Assembly (NCBI RefSeq): GCF_014236855.1
Contig: NZ_CP051261.1
Span: 3,286,001 to 3,350,000 of the forward strand
Direction of reading: 5' to 3'
DNA length: 64,000 bases
Origin: Xanthomonas sp. SI
Lineage (GTDB): Bacteria; Pseudomonadota; Gammaproteobacteria; Xanthomonadales; Xanthomonadaceae
Below the pieces are notes generated by a model. The model was not told where the DNA came from. It made no database searches and worked only from the letters and a program-made list of their open reading frames with translations. The position numbers and the translations under genes are program-made. Every line of letters starts with the position of its first letter. The first letter of the stretch is position 1. Of this stretch, positions 23,659-33,149 are shown piece after piece.

Positions 23659-25647
23659 TCACGGCTGCGCGACGGGCAGCGCGACGGCGCCCTCCGCCGC
23701 AACCGGCTTGTGCCGCTCCACGCCCAGGTAGCGCTGCATCAGGTCCTGCACGATCGGGCTCTTGTCGGCCAGGCCCTCGATCGACTTGCCGAGCGAGACC
23801 GCCTTGATCAGATTCTCGAACATGCCGCCGTCGCCGCCGACCAGGTCGATATCGGCATTGCGCAGCGCGCTGGCGATGACCTCGGCGTTTTCCTTGGACA
23901 CTTCCTTGCCGGCCTCGATCGAGGCCAGCGCCTGCTTGAGGCTGGTGTCGAGCATCATCCGGAACTCCTCGTGGCCGCGCGCGGTGTCGCTGAGCGCGCC
24001 GATCGCCTCGAACTTGCGGGTCAGGCCCTCGGCCTCGGCGAACAGGCGTTTCTCGACCACGTTCGCCTCGGCCAGGCCGATCGACTCGGCCGCGCTGGCC
24101 TTGGCCTTGCCCATCTGTTCCTCGCCCTGCGCCTTGGCCTGCAGCGTCTCGGCCAGCACGCGCGCATCGTTGCTGCCCTGCTTGAAGCTGGCTTCGGCCT
24201 TGGCCTCGATCACCCGCGCCTCGGCGATGCCCACCTTCTCGATCGCCAGCGCCGAGGCTTCCTTGACCTGTGCGTCGGCCAGGCCGGGCGCGGCCTTTTC
24301 GGCGCGCATGCCGTCGGCCAGCAGCTTCTTGGCTTCGGCCTGCTTGCCCGCGGCCTCGTGTTCGGCCTGCGCCAGGGTGGTCAGTTCGACCGCACGATGC
24401 TTGGCCGCGGTCTCGCTTGCCTGCGCTTCCTTGACCTGGCGCACCAGCTGCTCCTGCGCCTTGGCCTCGGCTTCCAGGATCGTCACCTGCTTGTGCCGGT
24501 CGGCCTCGGCCACTTCGCGCACTTCCTTGATCCGCTCCTCTTCCTGGGCCACGGTCTTGTCGATGGCGATGCGCTCGCGGGTGATGTTGGCCACGTCCAT
24601 CTTGCCGTTCTCCACCACCTTGTCGCGCTCAACGCCCTGCAGCTGCACTTCGCGATCGGTGGTGACCTGCTCCAGTTGGCGCGCGCGCGTGACCCGCTCG
24701 ACCTCGATGGCGACCGCGCGCTGGCGGTTCTGTTCGGCGACCTCGACCTCGCGCATGCGGTTCTGCTCGCGGATGTCGATCAGCTGCTGCGCCTCGATGC
24801 GCGCATTCTCCGACAGCTGGCGCTGCTCTTCCTGCACCTTCAGCGTCTCGGCCTGTTCGCGCGCGCGGATCGTGTCGACCTCGCGCTTCTGCCGCGCCTC
24901 GGCCTCGGCCTGCTGCCGCTCCAGCGCCAGCAGCGCCTCGCGCGCTTCCACGTTCTTCTTGGTGATCGCCAGCTTCTCGTTCTGCTCCAGCTCGTTGGTC
25001 ACCACGTTCTGGGTGGCGGTCAGCTCGGTGATCTTGCGGATGCCCTCGGCGTCGAGGATGTTGTGCGGATCCAGCAGCGACTTCGGGGTCTGCTCCAGGT
25101 AATCGATCGCCACGTCCTCGAGCACGTAACCGTTGAGGTCGTTGCCGATCACCGCGATGATCTCATCGCGGAATTCCTGGCGCTTCTCGAACAGTTCGGT
25201 GAACTGGAACTTCTTGCCGACCGTCTTCAGCGCCTCGGAGAACTTGGCGTTGAACAGCTCGTCGACCGCATGCTTGTCAGAGGCACGGTCGGCGCCGATC
25301 GCCTTGGCCACGCGCAGCACGTCGGCCTGGGTCTCGTTGACCCGCAGGTAGAACGCGACCGCGATGTCGGCGCGCATGTTGTCGCGGCAGATCAGGCCTT
25401 CCTTGCCGCGGCGATCGACCTGCAGGGTGATCAGGCTGATCCGCATCAGCTCGGCGCGGTACAGCACCGGCACGATCAGCGCGCCGGTGAAATGCACCTT
25501 CGGCGTCGAACTCATGTCGTTGACGATCAATGCCACGCCTTGGTCGACCTTGCGGTAGAACGCCTTGAACAGGCCAGCCAATCCCAGCAGCAGCACCAGC
25601 AGGATGCCGACGCCGATCAGAAACGGCGCCATCGTCGCAAAACTCAT
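23659..25647 (-). CDS. yqiK: Flotillin/SPFH-domain membrane protein (YqiK-like)
   Basis: A 662-residue flotillin-family protein. One transmembrane helix at about residues 8-28 anchors it in the inner membrane, an SPFH/Band-7 domain follows (about 32-210, with VDRRGKEGLICRDNMRADIAVAF), then a very long Glu/Gln/Ala/Arg-rich coiled coil (about 220-520) and a flotillin C-terminal region. Flotillins form large oligomeric assemblies in membrane microdomains. The coiled coil is longer than in E. coli YqiK. The ATG at 25645-25647 overlaps the YqiJ-like stop (ATGA), the classic YqiJ-YqiK pair. A gap of 128 bases to the ATPase gene may hold an internal promoter. Confidence 0.93.
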   Translation of the reverse strand: MSFATMAPFLIGVGILLVLLLGLAGLFKAFYRKVDQGVALIVNDMSSTPKVHFTGALIVPVLYRAELMRISLITLQVDRRGKEGLICRDNMRADIAVAFYLRVNETQADVLRVAKAIGADRASDKHAVDELFNAKFSEALKTVGKKFQFTELFEKRQEFRDEIIAVIGNDLNGYVLEDVAIDYLEQTPKSLLDPHNILDAEGIRKITELTATQNVVTNELEQNEKLAITKKNVEAREALLALERQQAEAEARQKREVDTIRAREQAETLKVQEEQRQLSENARIEAQQLIDIREQNRMREVEVAEQNRQRAVAIEVERVTRARQLEQVTTDREVQLQGVERDKVVENGKMDVANITRERIAIDKTVAQEEERIKEVREVAEADRHKQVTILEAEAKAQEQLVRQVKEAQASETAAKHRAVELTTLAQAEHEAAGKQAEAKKLLADGMRAEKAAPGLADAQVKEASALAIEKVGIAEARVIEAKAEASFKQGSNDARVLAETLQAKAQGEEQMGKAKASAAESIGLAEANVVEKRLFAEAEGLTRKFEAIGALSDTARGHEEFRMMLDTSLKQALASIEAGKEVSKENAEVIASALRNADIDLVGGDGGMFENLIKAVSLGKSIEGLADKSPIVQDLMQRYLGVERHKPVAAEGAVALPVAQP

Positions 25648-26339
25648 CGGTGGATCTCCTTATCGCCCGCAATCAGGCTGTGGGGTAACGGCGAACCCGG
25701 CTGATCCTGCTCGCGGGCCACCAGGTAATGATTGTGCGCATGCACGTAGTCGACCAGCACGACGCGCTCGCCGCGCAGGTACTGGCTGCCGGACGGCGCG
25801 CGCACCTGCAGCACCAGTCCGGCGCCGCCGTCGTCGACATTGGCGTAGCCGCTGCCGGCATCGACGCGCGGCGAGGCGATCACCCCGACCTTGCCGAGCA
25901 GCGACTGCTGCGCGACCGGACGCAGCTTCAGCAGCAGGCGCCGCAGCGGCCGCAGCATCCACGAGGTCAGCGGCACCGCCGGCACCAGCGCCAGCAGCGC
26001 GACCGCGCTGCCCAGGCCCCAGCGCACCCCGTCCGGCACCCCCTGCAGCAGGAACAGATGCGCGAAATAGGTGCCGGTCCAGGCCCAGAACGACAGCAAC
26101 GCCACCACCAGCATCAGCGGCGCACCGCCCAGGCCGAGCCGCGCGAAGATGCCGGAAATGCCATGCAGGCCGTGCTCGGCGCCGTGCGCGCCATCCACAT
26201 GCAGATGCAGATGCCCGTCGGCGAGGTGGTGATCGGCAATGCCGGTCGCGGCCAGCAGCCAATAGATCGCCGAGAATCCCAGCAAAATGCTGTACGGCAG
26301 CGTGGGAAACCCCAGTGCGACGCTCAAGAACTCGGCCAT
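25644..26339 (-). CDS. yqiJ: YqiJ-like membrane protein with C-terminal OB fold
   Basis: A 231-residue inner-membrane protein of the YqiJ (PF07290) type, which pairs with YqiK flotillins. There are three hydrophobic segments: about residues 12-30, a second near 75-100 and a third near 115-135. A beta-rich OB-like domain follows (GKVGVIASPRVDAGSGYANV...). Unusually, the loop after the first helix (DNA about 26158-26235) has eight histidines in about 26 residues. The start ATG at 26337-26339 gives MAEFLSVALGFP; an ATG four codons earlier is an alternative. This is the first gene of the block. A TATGAT at 26465-26470 (minus) is a possible -10 element with no clear -35. Confidence 0.85.
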   Translation of the reverse strand: MAEFLSVALGFPTLPYSILLGFSAIYWLLAATGIADHHLADGHLHLHVDGAHGAEHGLHGISGIFARLGLGGAPLMLVVALLSFWAWTGTYFAHLFLLQGVPDGVRWGLGSAVALLALVPAVPLTSWMLRPLRRLLLKLRPVAQQSLLGKVGVIASPRVDAGSGYANVDDGGAGLVLQVRAPSGSQYLRGERVVLVDYVHAHNHYLVAREQDQPGSPLPHSLIAGDKEIHR

Positions 26340-26616
26340 TCCCTCATCCATCCCTGTGCGGGCAGCGCACATCGCCATCAGGCGCGTGCGCTGTCGCTTC
26401 ATCCTCATCGGCCGGCAGCGCGCATCACGCGCGGCGCGGCATCGCCGACCGACCCCTGGCCCGGATCATACGATAAAGGCGTGACCGCACCCAGCGCGGC
26501 GCGCAAGCGCCATGGCGGTGGCGCGTCTGGATCTGGCGGCGCGCGGAGCGGCCGATTGCGCAGCCATACTGCTGCGTACGCGGCCTTGACGACCTAGCGT
26601 GGCGGCGCAGTCCGCT

Positions 26617-27279
26617 CTAGCAGTTGGTGTTCAACTCGTGGCAATCGGCGCGGCGCACTTCCTCGACGAACTTGCGCATCTTGTGCCCGTCCTTGATGCC
26701 CGGCTGGCTCTCGATGCCGCTGGACACGTCCACGCCCCACGGCAAGGTGGCGATGATCGCGTCGAACACGTTGTCGGAGGTGATGCCGCCGGCCAGCAGG
26801 AACGGCCGGTGCAGGCCGGTGGGCAGGCGCGTCCAGTCGAAGGTCTTGCCGGAACCGCCGCTCTCGCCCGGGGCGTGGCTGTCGAACAGGAAGCCCGCCG
26901 CGTTCGGGTACTGCAACTGCAGGGTGCGTGCGTTGATGTCGCTGCCGCCCATCGGTACCGCTTTCAGGTACGGCAGGTTGAAACCGCGGCAGAAGCCGTC
27001 GTCCTCGTCGCCATGGAACTGCAGCAGGGTCGGCCGCACCGTGCGCAGCACTTCGCGCACCTCGTCCTTGGGGTTGTCGCGGAACAGCGCGACCACGTCG
27101 ACCATCGGCGAGGCGGCCTGGCGCATCGCGCGGGCCTCGGCCGGCGCCACCCGCCGCGGGCTGCCGTGGGCGAACACGAATCCCACCGAATCCACCCCAA
27201 GTTCGCCCGCCAGGCGGATGTCGCCGGCACGGGTCATGCCGCAGAACTTGATGCGGGTGCGATACAGGGTTCGATTCAT
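26617..27279 (-). CDS. trpF: Phosphoribosylanthranilate isomerase
   Basis: TrpF isomerises phosphoribosylanthranilate in tryptophan synthesis. The 220-residue beta/alpha barrel starts [14 protein letters not shown], the family signature with catalytic Cys in KFCG, and has the phosphate-binding LLAGGIT and GVDVSSGIE segments near the C-terminus. Length is normal. The ATG at 27277-27279 overlaps the truA stop as ATGA. It is separated from trpBA by about 10 kb filled by the flotillin/AAA/TelA block and trpI; in the xanthomonad order I know, trpF is next to trpBA. Confidence 0.97.
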   Translation of the reverse strand: MNRTLYRTRIKFCGMTRAGDIRLAGELGVDSVGFVFAHGSPRRVAPAEARAMRQAASPMVDVVALFRDNPKDEVREVLRTVRPTLLQFHGDEDDGFCRGFNLPYLKAVPMGGSDINARTLQLQYPNAAGFLFDSHAPGESGGSGKTFDWTRLPTGLHRPFLLAGGITSDNVFDAIIATLPWGVDVSSGIESQPGIKDGHKMRKFVEEVRRADCHELNTNC

Positions 27280-28049
27280 AGGGTGACCTCGGCCGGTAGC
27301 TTCCAGATATCGGGGTAGAGAGGACCGACGAAGACCAGTCCCTGCGGCGGCGCCGTCGGGCCGGCGACGCTGCGGTCGCGCCCGGCAAGCAGTTCGCCGA
27401 TCCAGGAAACCGGCTTCTCGCCCGTTCCTACCATGATTAAGGAGCCTACGATATTGCGCACCATGTGATGAAGGAATGCATTGGCCTGGACCTGGACCTC
27501 GACGACCTCGCCGATTCGGGTCACCGCGATCGCCTGCAGCTCGCGCCGCGCATGCAGCGCCTGGCACTGGATGCTGCGGAACGCGCTGAAATCCTGCTCG
27601 CCCAGCAACGCCTGCGCGGCGGCATGCATCGCCTCGGCCTGCAGCGGCCGCCGCTCCCAGCTCAGGGTCTGCCGGTACAGCGCCGGGCGTACCTGGCGGT
27701 TGAGCAGGCGGTAGCGGTAGCGCCGCGCGCGCGCCGAGAAGCGCGCATGGAAATCGTCCGCGGCCGGCACGCACCAGCGCACGCACACCGACGCCGGCAA
27801 GCGCGCGGTGGCGCCAAGCATCCAGCCGCGCGGCGCGCGTGGCGCATCGCAATCGAAATGCACGACCTGGCATTCGCCGTGCACGCCGGCGTCGGTGCGA
27901 CCGGCGCAGACCACGCTCACCGGCGTATCGGCCACCGACGACAGCGCCGCCTGCAGCGCCGCCTGCACGCTCGGCCCGCCGGATTCGCCGAGCTGCTGCC
28001 AGCCCTGGAACTCGCTGCCGTCGTATTCCACGCCCAGCGCATAACGCAT
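27276..28049 (-). CDS. truA: tRNA pseudouridine synthase A
   Basis: TruA makes pseudouridine at positions 38-40 of the anticodon arm of many tRNAs. The 257-residue product has the catalytic Asp in the [10 protein letters not shown] motif, an N-terminal [10 protein letters not shown] block, the RYRYRLLNR segment, and the [12 protein letters not shown]-terminal block. It lies directly upstream of trpF with a four-base overlap and downstream of fimV, the usual arrangement in this group. Confidence 0.97.
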   Translation of the reverse strand: MRYALGVEYDGSEFQGWQQLGESGGPSVQAALQAALSSVADTPVSVVCAGRTDAGVHGECQVVHFDCDAPRAPRGWMLGATARLPASVCVRWCVPAADDFHARFSARARRYRYRLLNRQVRPALYRQTLSWERRPLQAEAMHAAAQALLGEQDFSAFRSIQCQALHARRELQAIAVTRIGEVVEVQVQANAFLHHMVRNIVGSLIMVGTGEKPVSWIGELLAGRDRSVAGPTAPPQGLVFVGPLYPDIWKLPAEVTL

Positions 28050-28055
28050 CGCGCC

Positions 28056-28295
28056 CTACTCCGTCACAACGCGCAATGCGGGCCACAGCGGCCATGGCGC
28101 TGCGCTGCGGCACGCTAGCGCATATGGGTTCGTGCGAGGCCCAGCGGCGCTCGCCGCGGGCGGGCGCAACCGCGGCAACAGCGCAGCCGCGATGCAGGTC
28201 CCCGGCGCCGCCATGCTTGCCTCGCGCGCCAGCCGGGACAGCGCCTGGCGGCGTGTCGGCGGCATCACCGCAAGGTCGAGGAGGTGTTCGCGCAT
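28056..28295 (-). CDS. Possible 79-residue small protein (weak)
   Basis: The 305-base gap between fimV and truA holds one plausible frame from ATG at 28293-28295 to a stop at 28056. An AGGGA Shine-Dalgarno-like sequence lies 8 bases upstream of the ATG. The first 45 residues look like a small protein ([20 protein letters not shown]...), but the remainder is Ala/Pro/Arg-rich as in random high-G+C frames. There is no recognised family. Apart from this I see nothing in the gap. Confidence 0.25.
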   Translation of the reverse strand: MREHLLDLAVMPPTRRQALSRLAREASMAAPGTCIAAALLPRLRPPAASAAGPRTNPYALACRSAAPWPLWPALRVVTE

Positions 28296-28354
28296 CGTCG
28301 CATTCCCTGTCGAGGCAGCGCGGCGGCGACTGCGCCGCACGCCGCCTGCGCGCA

Positions 28355-30370
28355 TCAGCTCAAGCGGGCCAGCAGTTGCTGGGCTTCGGCACGCGCCGCC
28401 GGATCGCCGCCGGCCGCCACTTCGGTCAGCAGAGTGCGCGCGGTTTCGTTGTCGCCCAGGTCCATGTAGGCCACTGCCAGCTCCAGGCGCTCGCGGCCGA
28501 TCGGCGGATACGTGGGCTCCGGTTCGACGCTCGATTCGGCGGCGGCAGACAGATCGCCCTGGTGCCAGGTCGGCTCCTGGCGTTCCGCCACCACCGGCGC
28601 GACCGGCGTCGGCGCCGACGGCGGCTGCCGCCATGGTTCGTCGGCGTCGAGCGGCGCCTGCGTCAGCGGTGCGACCTCGGCATCGGGCCGTAGCGCGAAC
28701 TGCGCATGCTCCGCGGCAGGCGCGGCGTCGGCATCGGCATCGACGTCGTCGTGACGCGGCGCATGCCCGGCAAGCTCGCGCTCGAATGCGTGGTCCTGGT
28801 ATGCCCGGTCTTCGGCGGCCGCGTCTTCGGCCACCTCGCGCTCGTGTTCGTCCAGCGGCGGCAGGTCCGGCGCGTCCACCTCGCGATGCGCCACCACCGG
28901 CACCGCCGCGGCCAGTTCCGCCGCGTCGTAGCCGTGCCGCGGCAGCGGCGGCAACGGCGAAGGCTTGCGTCGGCGCGACAGCAACAACGCGCCGATGCCC
29001 AGCACCAGCAGCGCCAGCCCGCCCCACAGCCACAGCGGCCAGCCGCTGGAGGCCGTAGCCGGCGCGGGTTGCGCCTGCGCCTGGGTCTGCCCGGATTGCG
29101 CCAGGCGCTTCTGCGCCGCGGCCAGGTCGCTGTCCTTCAGTGCGATCAGTTGCTGCTGCTGGGCCTTGAGCTTTTCCAGCTGTTCGACCCGCGAGCGCAG
29201 TTCCTGGACCTCGGCATCGCGTGCCGCGAGATCTTCGCGCGCCTGCTGCAATTGTTGAGTCGCCACCATGTCTCCCTCGTCGCCGGCACCGGTGCCGGAC
29301 TTGGTTCCTGCGTTGTCGCGCTGCGCCGGCACCGCCGGCGCGATTTCCAGGCGTGCGCCCGACGCCGCCGTGGCCGTCGCGGCGGCGGGTTTGGCGGCCG
29401 CCGGCGCAGGCGCATCGGCCTGCTGCGCCTGTGCCGGCTGCGGCACTGGCGCACGCGCCTGGCGCCATTGCGCGGCCTGTTCGCGGACGATGGCGGTGGC
29501 CGCAGCGGCATCGATGCTGGCCAGTTCTTCCTGACGCGGCGTGCGCAACACTGCGCCCTGCTTGAGCAGGTTGACGTTGCCGCGGATGAACGCATCCGGG
29601 TTGGCGCGCAGCAGCGCGACCATGGTCTGGTCCAGCGAGTGGCCGCCGCTGCGCGCCAGCTGCCCGGCGATCTGTGACAGGGTCTGCCCGCGCTGCACCG
29701 GCGCCAGCGCATCGCCCGGCGCCGCAGTGGGTGCCGGGGCACTGCGGACCGGCGTGGCGGGCGCGGCCGACAGCGCAGGCGGCGGGCTGTTGACGACCGC
29801 TGGCGGCGCCGTTGCCGGCGCCGGCAACGGCTCGCTGCGGACGATGCGGTCGGACGGCGCGGCGGCGGCCGGGGCATCGATCGCCGGCGCGTCGATCGCC
29901 GCGGCGGTGTTGGGCGCGTCGAGCAAGGCCGAATATTCGCGGATCAATCGGCCCTGGCCCCAATCGACCTCGATCAGGAAGCTCAGCGACGGCACCTCCA
30001 CCGGCATCTGGCTGCTGACGCGGATCACCGCGCGGCCCTGGTTGGTCTGCGCGAAGCGGAACTGCAGGCTGCCGACCAGGCCGTCCGGGCGCTCCAACCC
30101 GACCCGGGCGAAGGTCGCCGGCGAGGCCAGCGCGACGCGTGCGTTTTCCAGCTCGCCCGGTTCGTTGGAGATCACCGGGATCTCGGCCAGGAACGGCTGG
30201 CCGGGTTTGGACAGGACGCGGATGTCGCCCAGTCCCAGCGCCAGCGCGGCCTGGCTGCAGGCCAGCAACAGCAGCGCGCACGCCGCGCGCCAGCCGCGGC
30301 TCGTGCCGAGTGCAATGGAAGTGCCTTCGCCGCCATGGCGGCGGCGGAAGAAGCGTGGTTGTAGGCGCAT
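28355..30370 (-). CDS. fimV: FimV-family pilus/cell-pole assembly protein
   Basis: FimV is a peptidoglycan-binding hub protein needed for type IV pilus function and polar assembly (established in Pseudomonas). The 671-residue product has a signal peptide (hydrophobic core [13 protein letters not shown] around residues 31-44), the conserved FimV N-domain ([21 protein letters not shown]), a LysM domain around residues 225-280 ([19 protein letters not shown]...), a coiled coil, one membrane helix at about 440-463, an acidic cytoplasmic stretch and a short C-terminal TPR-like cap ([20 protein letters not shown]). The ATG at 30368-30370 is chosen; a GTG one codon earlier is possible. Confidence 0.93.
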   Translation of the reverse strand: MRLQPRFFRRRHGGEGTSIALGTSRGWRAACALLLLACSQAALALGLGDIRVLSKPGQPFLAEIPVISNEPGELENARVALASPATFARVGLERPDGLVGSLQFRFAQTNQGRAVIRVSSQMPVEVPSLSFLIEVDWGQGRLIREYSALLDAPNTAAAIDAPAIDAPAAAAPSDRIVRSEPLPAPATAPPAVVNSPPPALSAAPATPVRSAPAPTAAPGDALAPVQRGQTLSQIAGQLARSGGHSLDQTMVALLRANPDAFIRGNVNLLKQGAVLRTPRQEELASIDAAAATAIVREQAAQWRQARAPVPQPAQAQQADAPAPAAAKPAAATATAASGARLEIAPAVPAQRDNAGTKSGTGAGDEGDMVATQQLQQAREDLAARDAEVQELRSRVEQLEKLKAQQQQLIALKDSDLAAAQKRLAQSGQTQAQAQPAPATASSGWPLWLWGGLALLVLGIGALLLSRRRKPSPLPPLPRHGYDAAELAAAVPVVAHREVDAPDLPPLDEHEREVAEDAAAEDRAYQDHAFERELAGHAPRHDDVDADADAAPAAEHAQFALRPDAEVAPLTQAPLDADEPWRQPPSAPTPVAPVVAERQEPTWHQGDLSAAAESSVEPEPTYPPIGRERLELAVAYMDLGDNETARTLLTEVAAGGDPAARAEAQQLLARLS

Positions 30371-30476
30371 CACGCCCCTGCCCTTGGTGTCATGGCGTGC
30401 AATATAGCCGTTGCCCTTTGGATTGTGGCGTTCGTCTACGAGGCTGTGCGACGGAGCCTTGCAGCAACGCGTCGCC

Positions 30477-30978
30477 TTGCTCCCCTTCTCCCATCGGGAG
30501 AAGGTGCCCCGCAGGGGCGGATGAGGGTACGGGTATCACGCGTGCTATCGGGCATCGCGAGGGCTTCGCCCCGTACCCTCACCCCTAACCCTCTCCCGAT
30601 GGGAGAGGGGGTCTTGGCTTCGGTTGTTGTGCTGCACGCTCAGGCAGCCCTCCCTTCTCCCACCGGGAGAAGGTGCCCCGTAGGGGCGGATGAGGGTACG
30701 AGCGAAGCCTCGTAGGATCGAAACAGTGCGAGGGCTTCGCCCCGTACCCTCACCCCTACCCCTCTCCCGATGGGAGAGGGGGTCTTGGCTTCGGTTGTTG
30801 TGTTGCGCGCTCGGGCAACCCTCCCTTCTCCCACCGGGACCACGGCCCCCTTTTTGGGAGAAGGTGCCCCGCAGGGGCGGATGAGGGTACGGGCGAAGCC
30901 TCGTGGGATCGAAACAGTGCGAGGGCTTCGCCCCGCACCCTCACCCCCGGCCCCTCTCCCGCAGGGAGAGGGGAGATA
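30477..30978. repeat. Array of palindromic intergenic repeats
   Basis: The 612-base gap between asd and fimV is mostly repeats. The segment GAGGGCTTCGCCCC starts at 30559, 30730 and 30921, giving units of 171 and 191 bases. Each unit holds paired palindromes of the type CCTCTCCC-GATG-GGGAGAGG and CCTTCTCCC-x-GGGAGAAGG, with about 90% identity between units by eye. One copy carries an extra CCACGGCCCCCTTTTTGG insertion. Related single units occur at 36995, 56335 and 63495. No coding sequence is seen. Confidence 0.9.
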
Positions 30979-30982
30979 GCGC

Positions 30983-32008
30983 TCAGCCTTCCTGCGCCAC
31001 CAGCTCGGCCAGTTGCACCGCGTTGAGTGCGGCGCCCTTGCGGATGTTGTCGGAGACGATCCACAGGTTGAGGCCGCGCGGATGCGAGATGTCTTCGCGG
31101 ATGCGGCCGACGTAGACCGCGTCGTTGCCGGAGGCGTGGGTGACCGGAGTCGGATAGCCGCCGGCCTTGCGCTCGTCGACCACTTCCACGCCCGGCGACG
31201 CGGCCAGCAGCGCGCGCGCCTGCTCGGCGCTGACCTTGCGCGTGGTCTCGATCGCCACCGCTTCGGAGTGGCCGTAGAACACCGGCACGCGCACCGCGGT
31301 CGGGTTCACCTGGATGTTGTCGTCGCCGAGGATCTTGCGCGTTTCCCAGACCAGCTTCATCTCTTCCTTGGTGAAGCCGTTCTCCAGGAAATCGTCGATG
31401 TGCGGGATCAGGTTGAAGGCGATCTGCACCGGGAAGCGCTGCGGGTCGATCGCCTGGAAGTTGAGCAACTGGCCGGTCTGCTTGCCCAGTTCTTCCAATG
31501 CCGAACGGCCGCCGCCGGACACCGACTGGTAGGTGGCCACGTTGATGCGCTCGATGTTGTACTCGCGGTGCAGCGGCGCCAGCGCCACCAACATCTGCAT
31601 GGTCGAGCAGTTGGGGTTGGCGACGATGCCGCGCGGACGCTGCTTCAGCGCTTCCGGGTTCACTTCCGACACCACCAGCGGCACGTCGTCGTCGTAGCGG
31701 AATGCCGAGGAGTTGTCGATCACCACCGCGCCGGCGGCGGCGAACTTCGGCGCGTATTCCTTGGAGATGCCGCCGCCGGCGGAGAACAGCGCGATGTCCA
31801 CGCCGGTCGGGTCGAAGCTGGCCAGGTCTAGCACGGTGACCTTCTGGCCCTTGAACTCGACCTGGCCGCCGGCCGAGCGCTCGGAGGCCAGCGGGTACAG
31901 GGTGGCGATAGGGAAGTCGCGCTCGGCGAGGATGTTCAGCATGGTTTCGCCGACAGCGCCGGTGGCGCCGACGACGGCGACGTTGAAACGACGGGATTCG
32001 TTGCTCAT
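30983..32008 (-). CDS. asd: Aspartate-semialdehyde dehydrogenase
   Basis: Asd reduces aspartyl phosphate to aspartate semialdehyde, the branch point to lysine, diaminopimelate, threonine and methionine. The 341-residue product has the NADP-binding GATGAVG at residues 14-20, catalytic Cys134 in ANPNCSTMQ and the conserved VATYQSVSGGGRSALEEL segment. Length is normal. The ATG at 32006-32008 is clear. It is 100 bases downstream of the hydroxyacid dehydrogenase gene and precedes fimV across a repeat array. Confidence 0.97.
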   Translation of the reverse strand: MSNESRRFNVAVVGATGAVGETMLNILAERDFPIATLYPLASERSAGGQVEFKGQKVTVLDLASFDPTGVDIALFSAGGGISKEYAPKFAAAGAVVIDNSSAFRYDDDVPLVVSEVNPEALKQRPRGIVANPNCSTMQMLVALAPLHREYNIERINVATYQSVSGGGRSALEELGKQTGQLLNFQAIDPQRFPVQIAFNLIPHIDDFLENGFTKEEMKLVWETRKILGDDNIQVNPTAVRVPVFYGHSEAVAIETTRKVSAEQARALLAASPGVEVVDERKAGGYPTPVTHASGNDAVYVGRIREDISHPRGLNLWIVSDNIRKGAALNAVQLAELVAQEG

Positions 32009-32108
32009 GGGAGATTGTTCGATCGGGTAGGAGAAAGGGGGAACAGCCGCACTGCCAGCTGGATTCGGGGAACCTCCCGAGCGCGCCGCTCAGGTCGCCG
32101 GAGGTTCC

Positions 32109-33149
32109 CTATCGTTTTTTGCCCGCGATGATGCCGTCGCCCTTGCCGGCGCCAGTCGCGATCGCATCCAGGTTCAACGCATTCGGCGGACGCCCGGCGT
32201 CGGCGCCGAGGCCCAGCGCGGCCAGCAGGTTGTCCACCGCCAGCGCCACCATCGCGCGGCGGGTGGCCGCACTGGCGCTGCCGATATGCGGGGTCAGCAC
32301 CACGTTGCGCAGGGCCAGCAGTTCCGGGTGCACCGCCGGCTCGCCTTCGTACACGTCCAGCCCGGCCGCGGCCAGGCGCCCGTGCGCGAGCGCGTCGGCC
32401 AGCGCCAGTTCGTCGATCAGGCCGCCGCGGGCGATGTTCACCACGGTGGCGCTCGGCTTCATCTGCGCCAGCGCGGCGGCATCGAGGATGTGGTGCGACT
32501 GCGGCGAATACGGCAGCACCAGCAGCAGGTGGTCGGCGCGCACCAGCAGTTCGTCGAAGCCGACGTACTCGGCAGCGTGCGCACGCTCCACCTCGGCCGG
32601 CAGGCGGCTGCGGTTGTGGTACAGCACGCGCATCGAGAAGCCAGCGGCGCGGCGCGCGATGGCCTGGCCGATGCGGCCCATGCCGAGGATACCCAGGGTG
32701 CTGCCGTGCACGTCGGCGCCGAGCATGGTCTGGAACGACCACTGCCGCCACTGCCCTTCGCGCAGCCAGCGTTCGGATTCGGTAATGCGCCGCGCGGCCG
32801 CCATCAGCAGCGCGAAGCCGAGGTCGGCGGTGGTTTCGGTGAGTACGTCGGGCGTGTTGCTGGCGACGATGCCCGCCGCGCTGAGCGCGTCCAGGTCGAG
32901 GTTGTTGTAGCCGACGCCGACGTTGGCGATGGCGCGCAGCCGCGGCGCGCCGGCGATCTCGGCCGCGCCGATGCGCTCGTTGAGCGTCACCAGCGCGCCG
33001 TCCAGCGGCGCCAGCGCCGCGGCCAGCTCCTGCTGCGAATACTTGGTCACGTCCGCGGTGGTGGTCAGCGCGCAATGTTCGCCGAGCCGTGCGACGACAT
33101 CGTCGAACAGCGGCTGGCTGACCCACACCCGTGGCCGCGACTCAGCCAT
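32109..33149 (-). CDS. D-2-hydroxyacid dehydrogenase (glyoxylate/hydroxypyruvate reductase-like)
   Basis: A 346-residue NAD(P)-dependent D-2-hydroxyacid dehydrogenase. The Rossmann motif is GILGMGRIG, and the catalytic set is the Arg in [10 protein letters not shown], the Glu in LDVYEGEP and the His in LTPHIGSA. The closest well-known relatives are GhrB-type glyoxylate/hydroxypyruvate reductases, but substrate cannot be fixed from sequence. The ATG at 33147-33149 overlaps the end of aroC by 8 bases; a GTG two codons earlier is also possible. It probably belongs to a prmB-aroC-dehydrogenase operon. Confidence 0.92.
   Translation of the reverse strand: MAESRPRVWVSQPLFDDVVARLGEHCALTTTADVTKYSQQELAAALAPLDGALVTLNERIGAAEIAGAPRLRAIANVGVGYNNLDLDALSAAGIVASNTPDVLTETTADLGFALLMAAARRITESERWLREGQWRQWSFQTMLGADVHGSTLGILGMGRIGQAIARRAAGFSMRVLYHNRSRLPAEVERAHAAEYVGFDELLVRADHLLLVLPYSPQSHHILDAAALAQMKPSATVVNIARGGLIDELALADALAHGRLAAAGLDVYEGEPAVHPELLALRNVVLTPHIGSASAATRRAMVALAVDNLLAALGLGADAGRPPNALNLDAIATGAGKGDGIIAGKKR

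Noticed and set aside
19835..23731. Very long plus-strand open frame (about 1300 codons) opposite the AAA ATPase gene
   Set aside because: It is a mirror frame caused by high G+C third positions. The composition is His/Arg/Gln/Ala-rich with no domains, while the minus strand carries clear ATPase motifs.
30477..30978. CRISPR-like array
   Set aside because: The repeats are internally palindromic, 171-191 bases apart and with no unique spacers of constant length; no cas genes are nearby.
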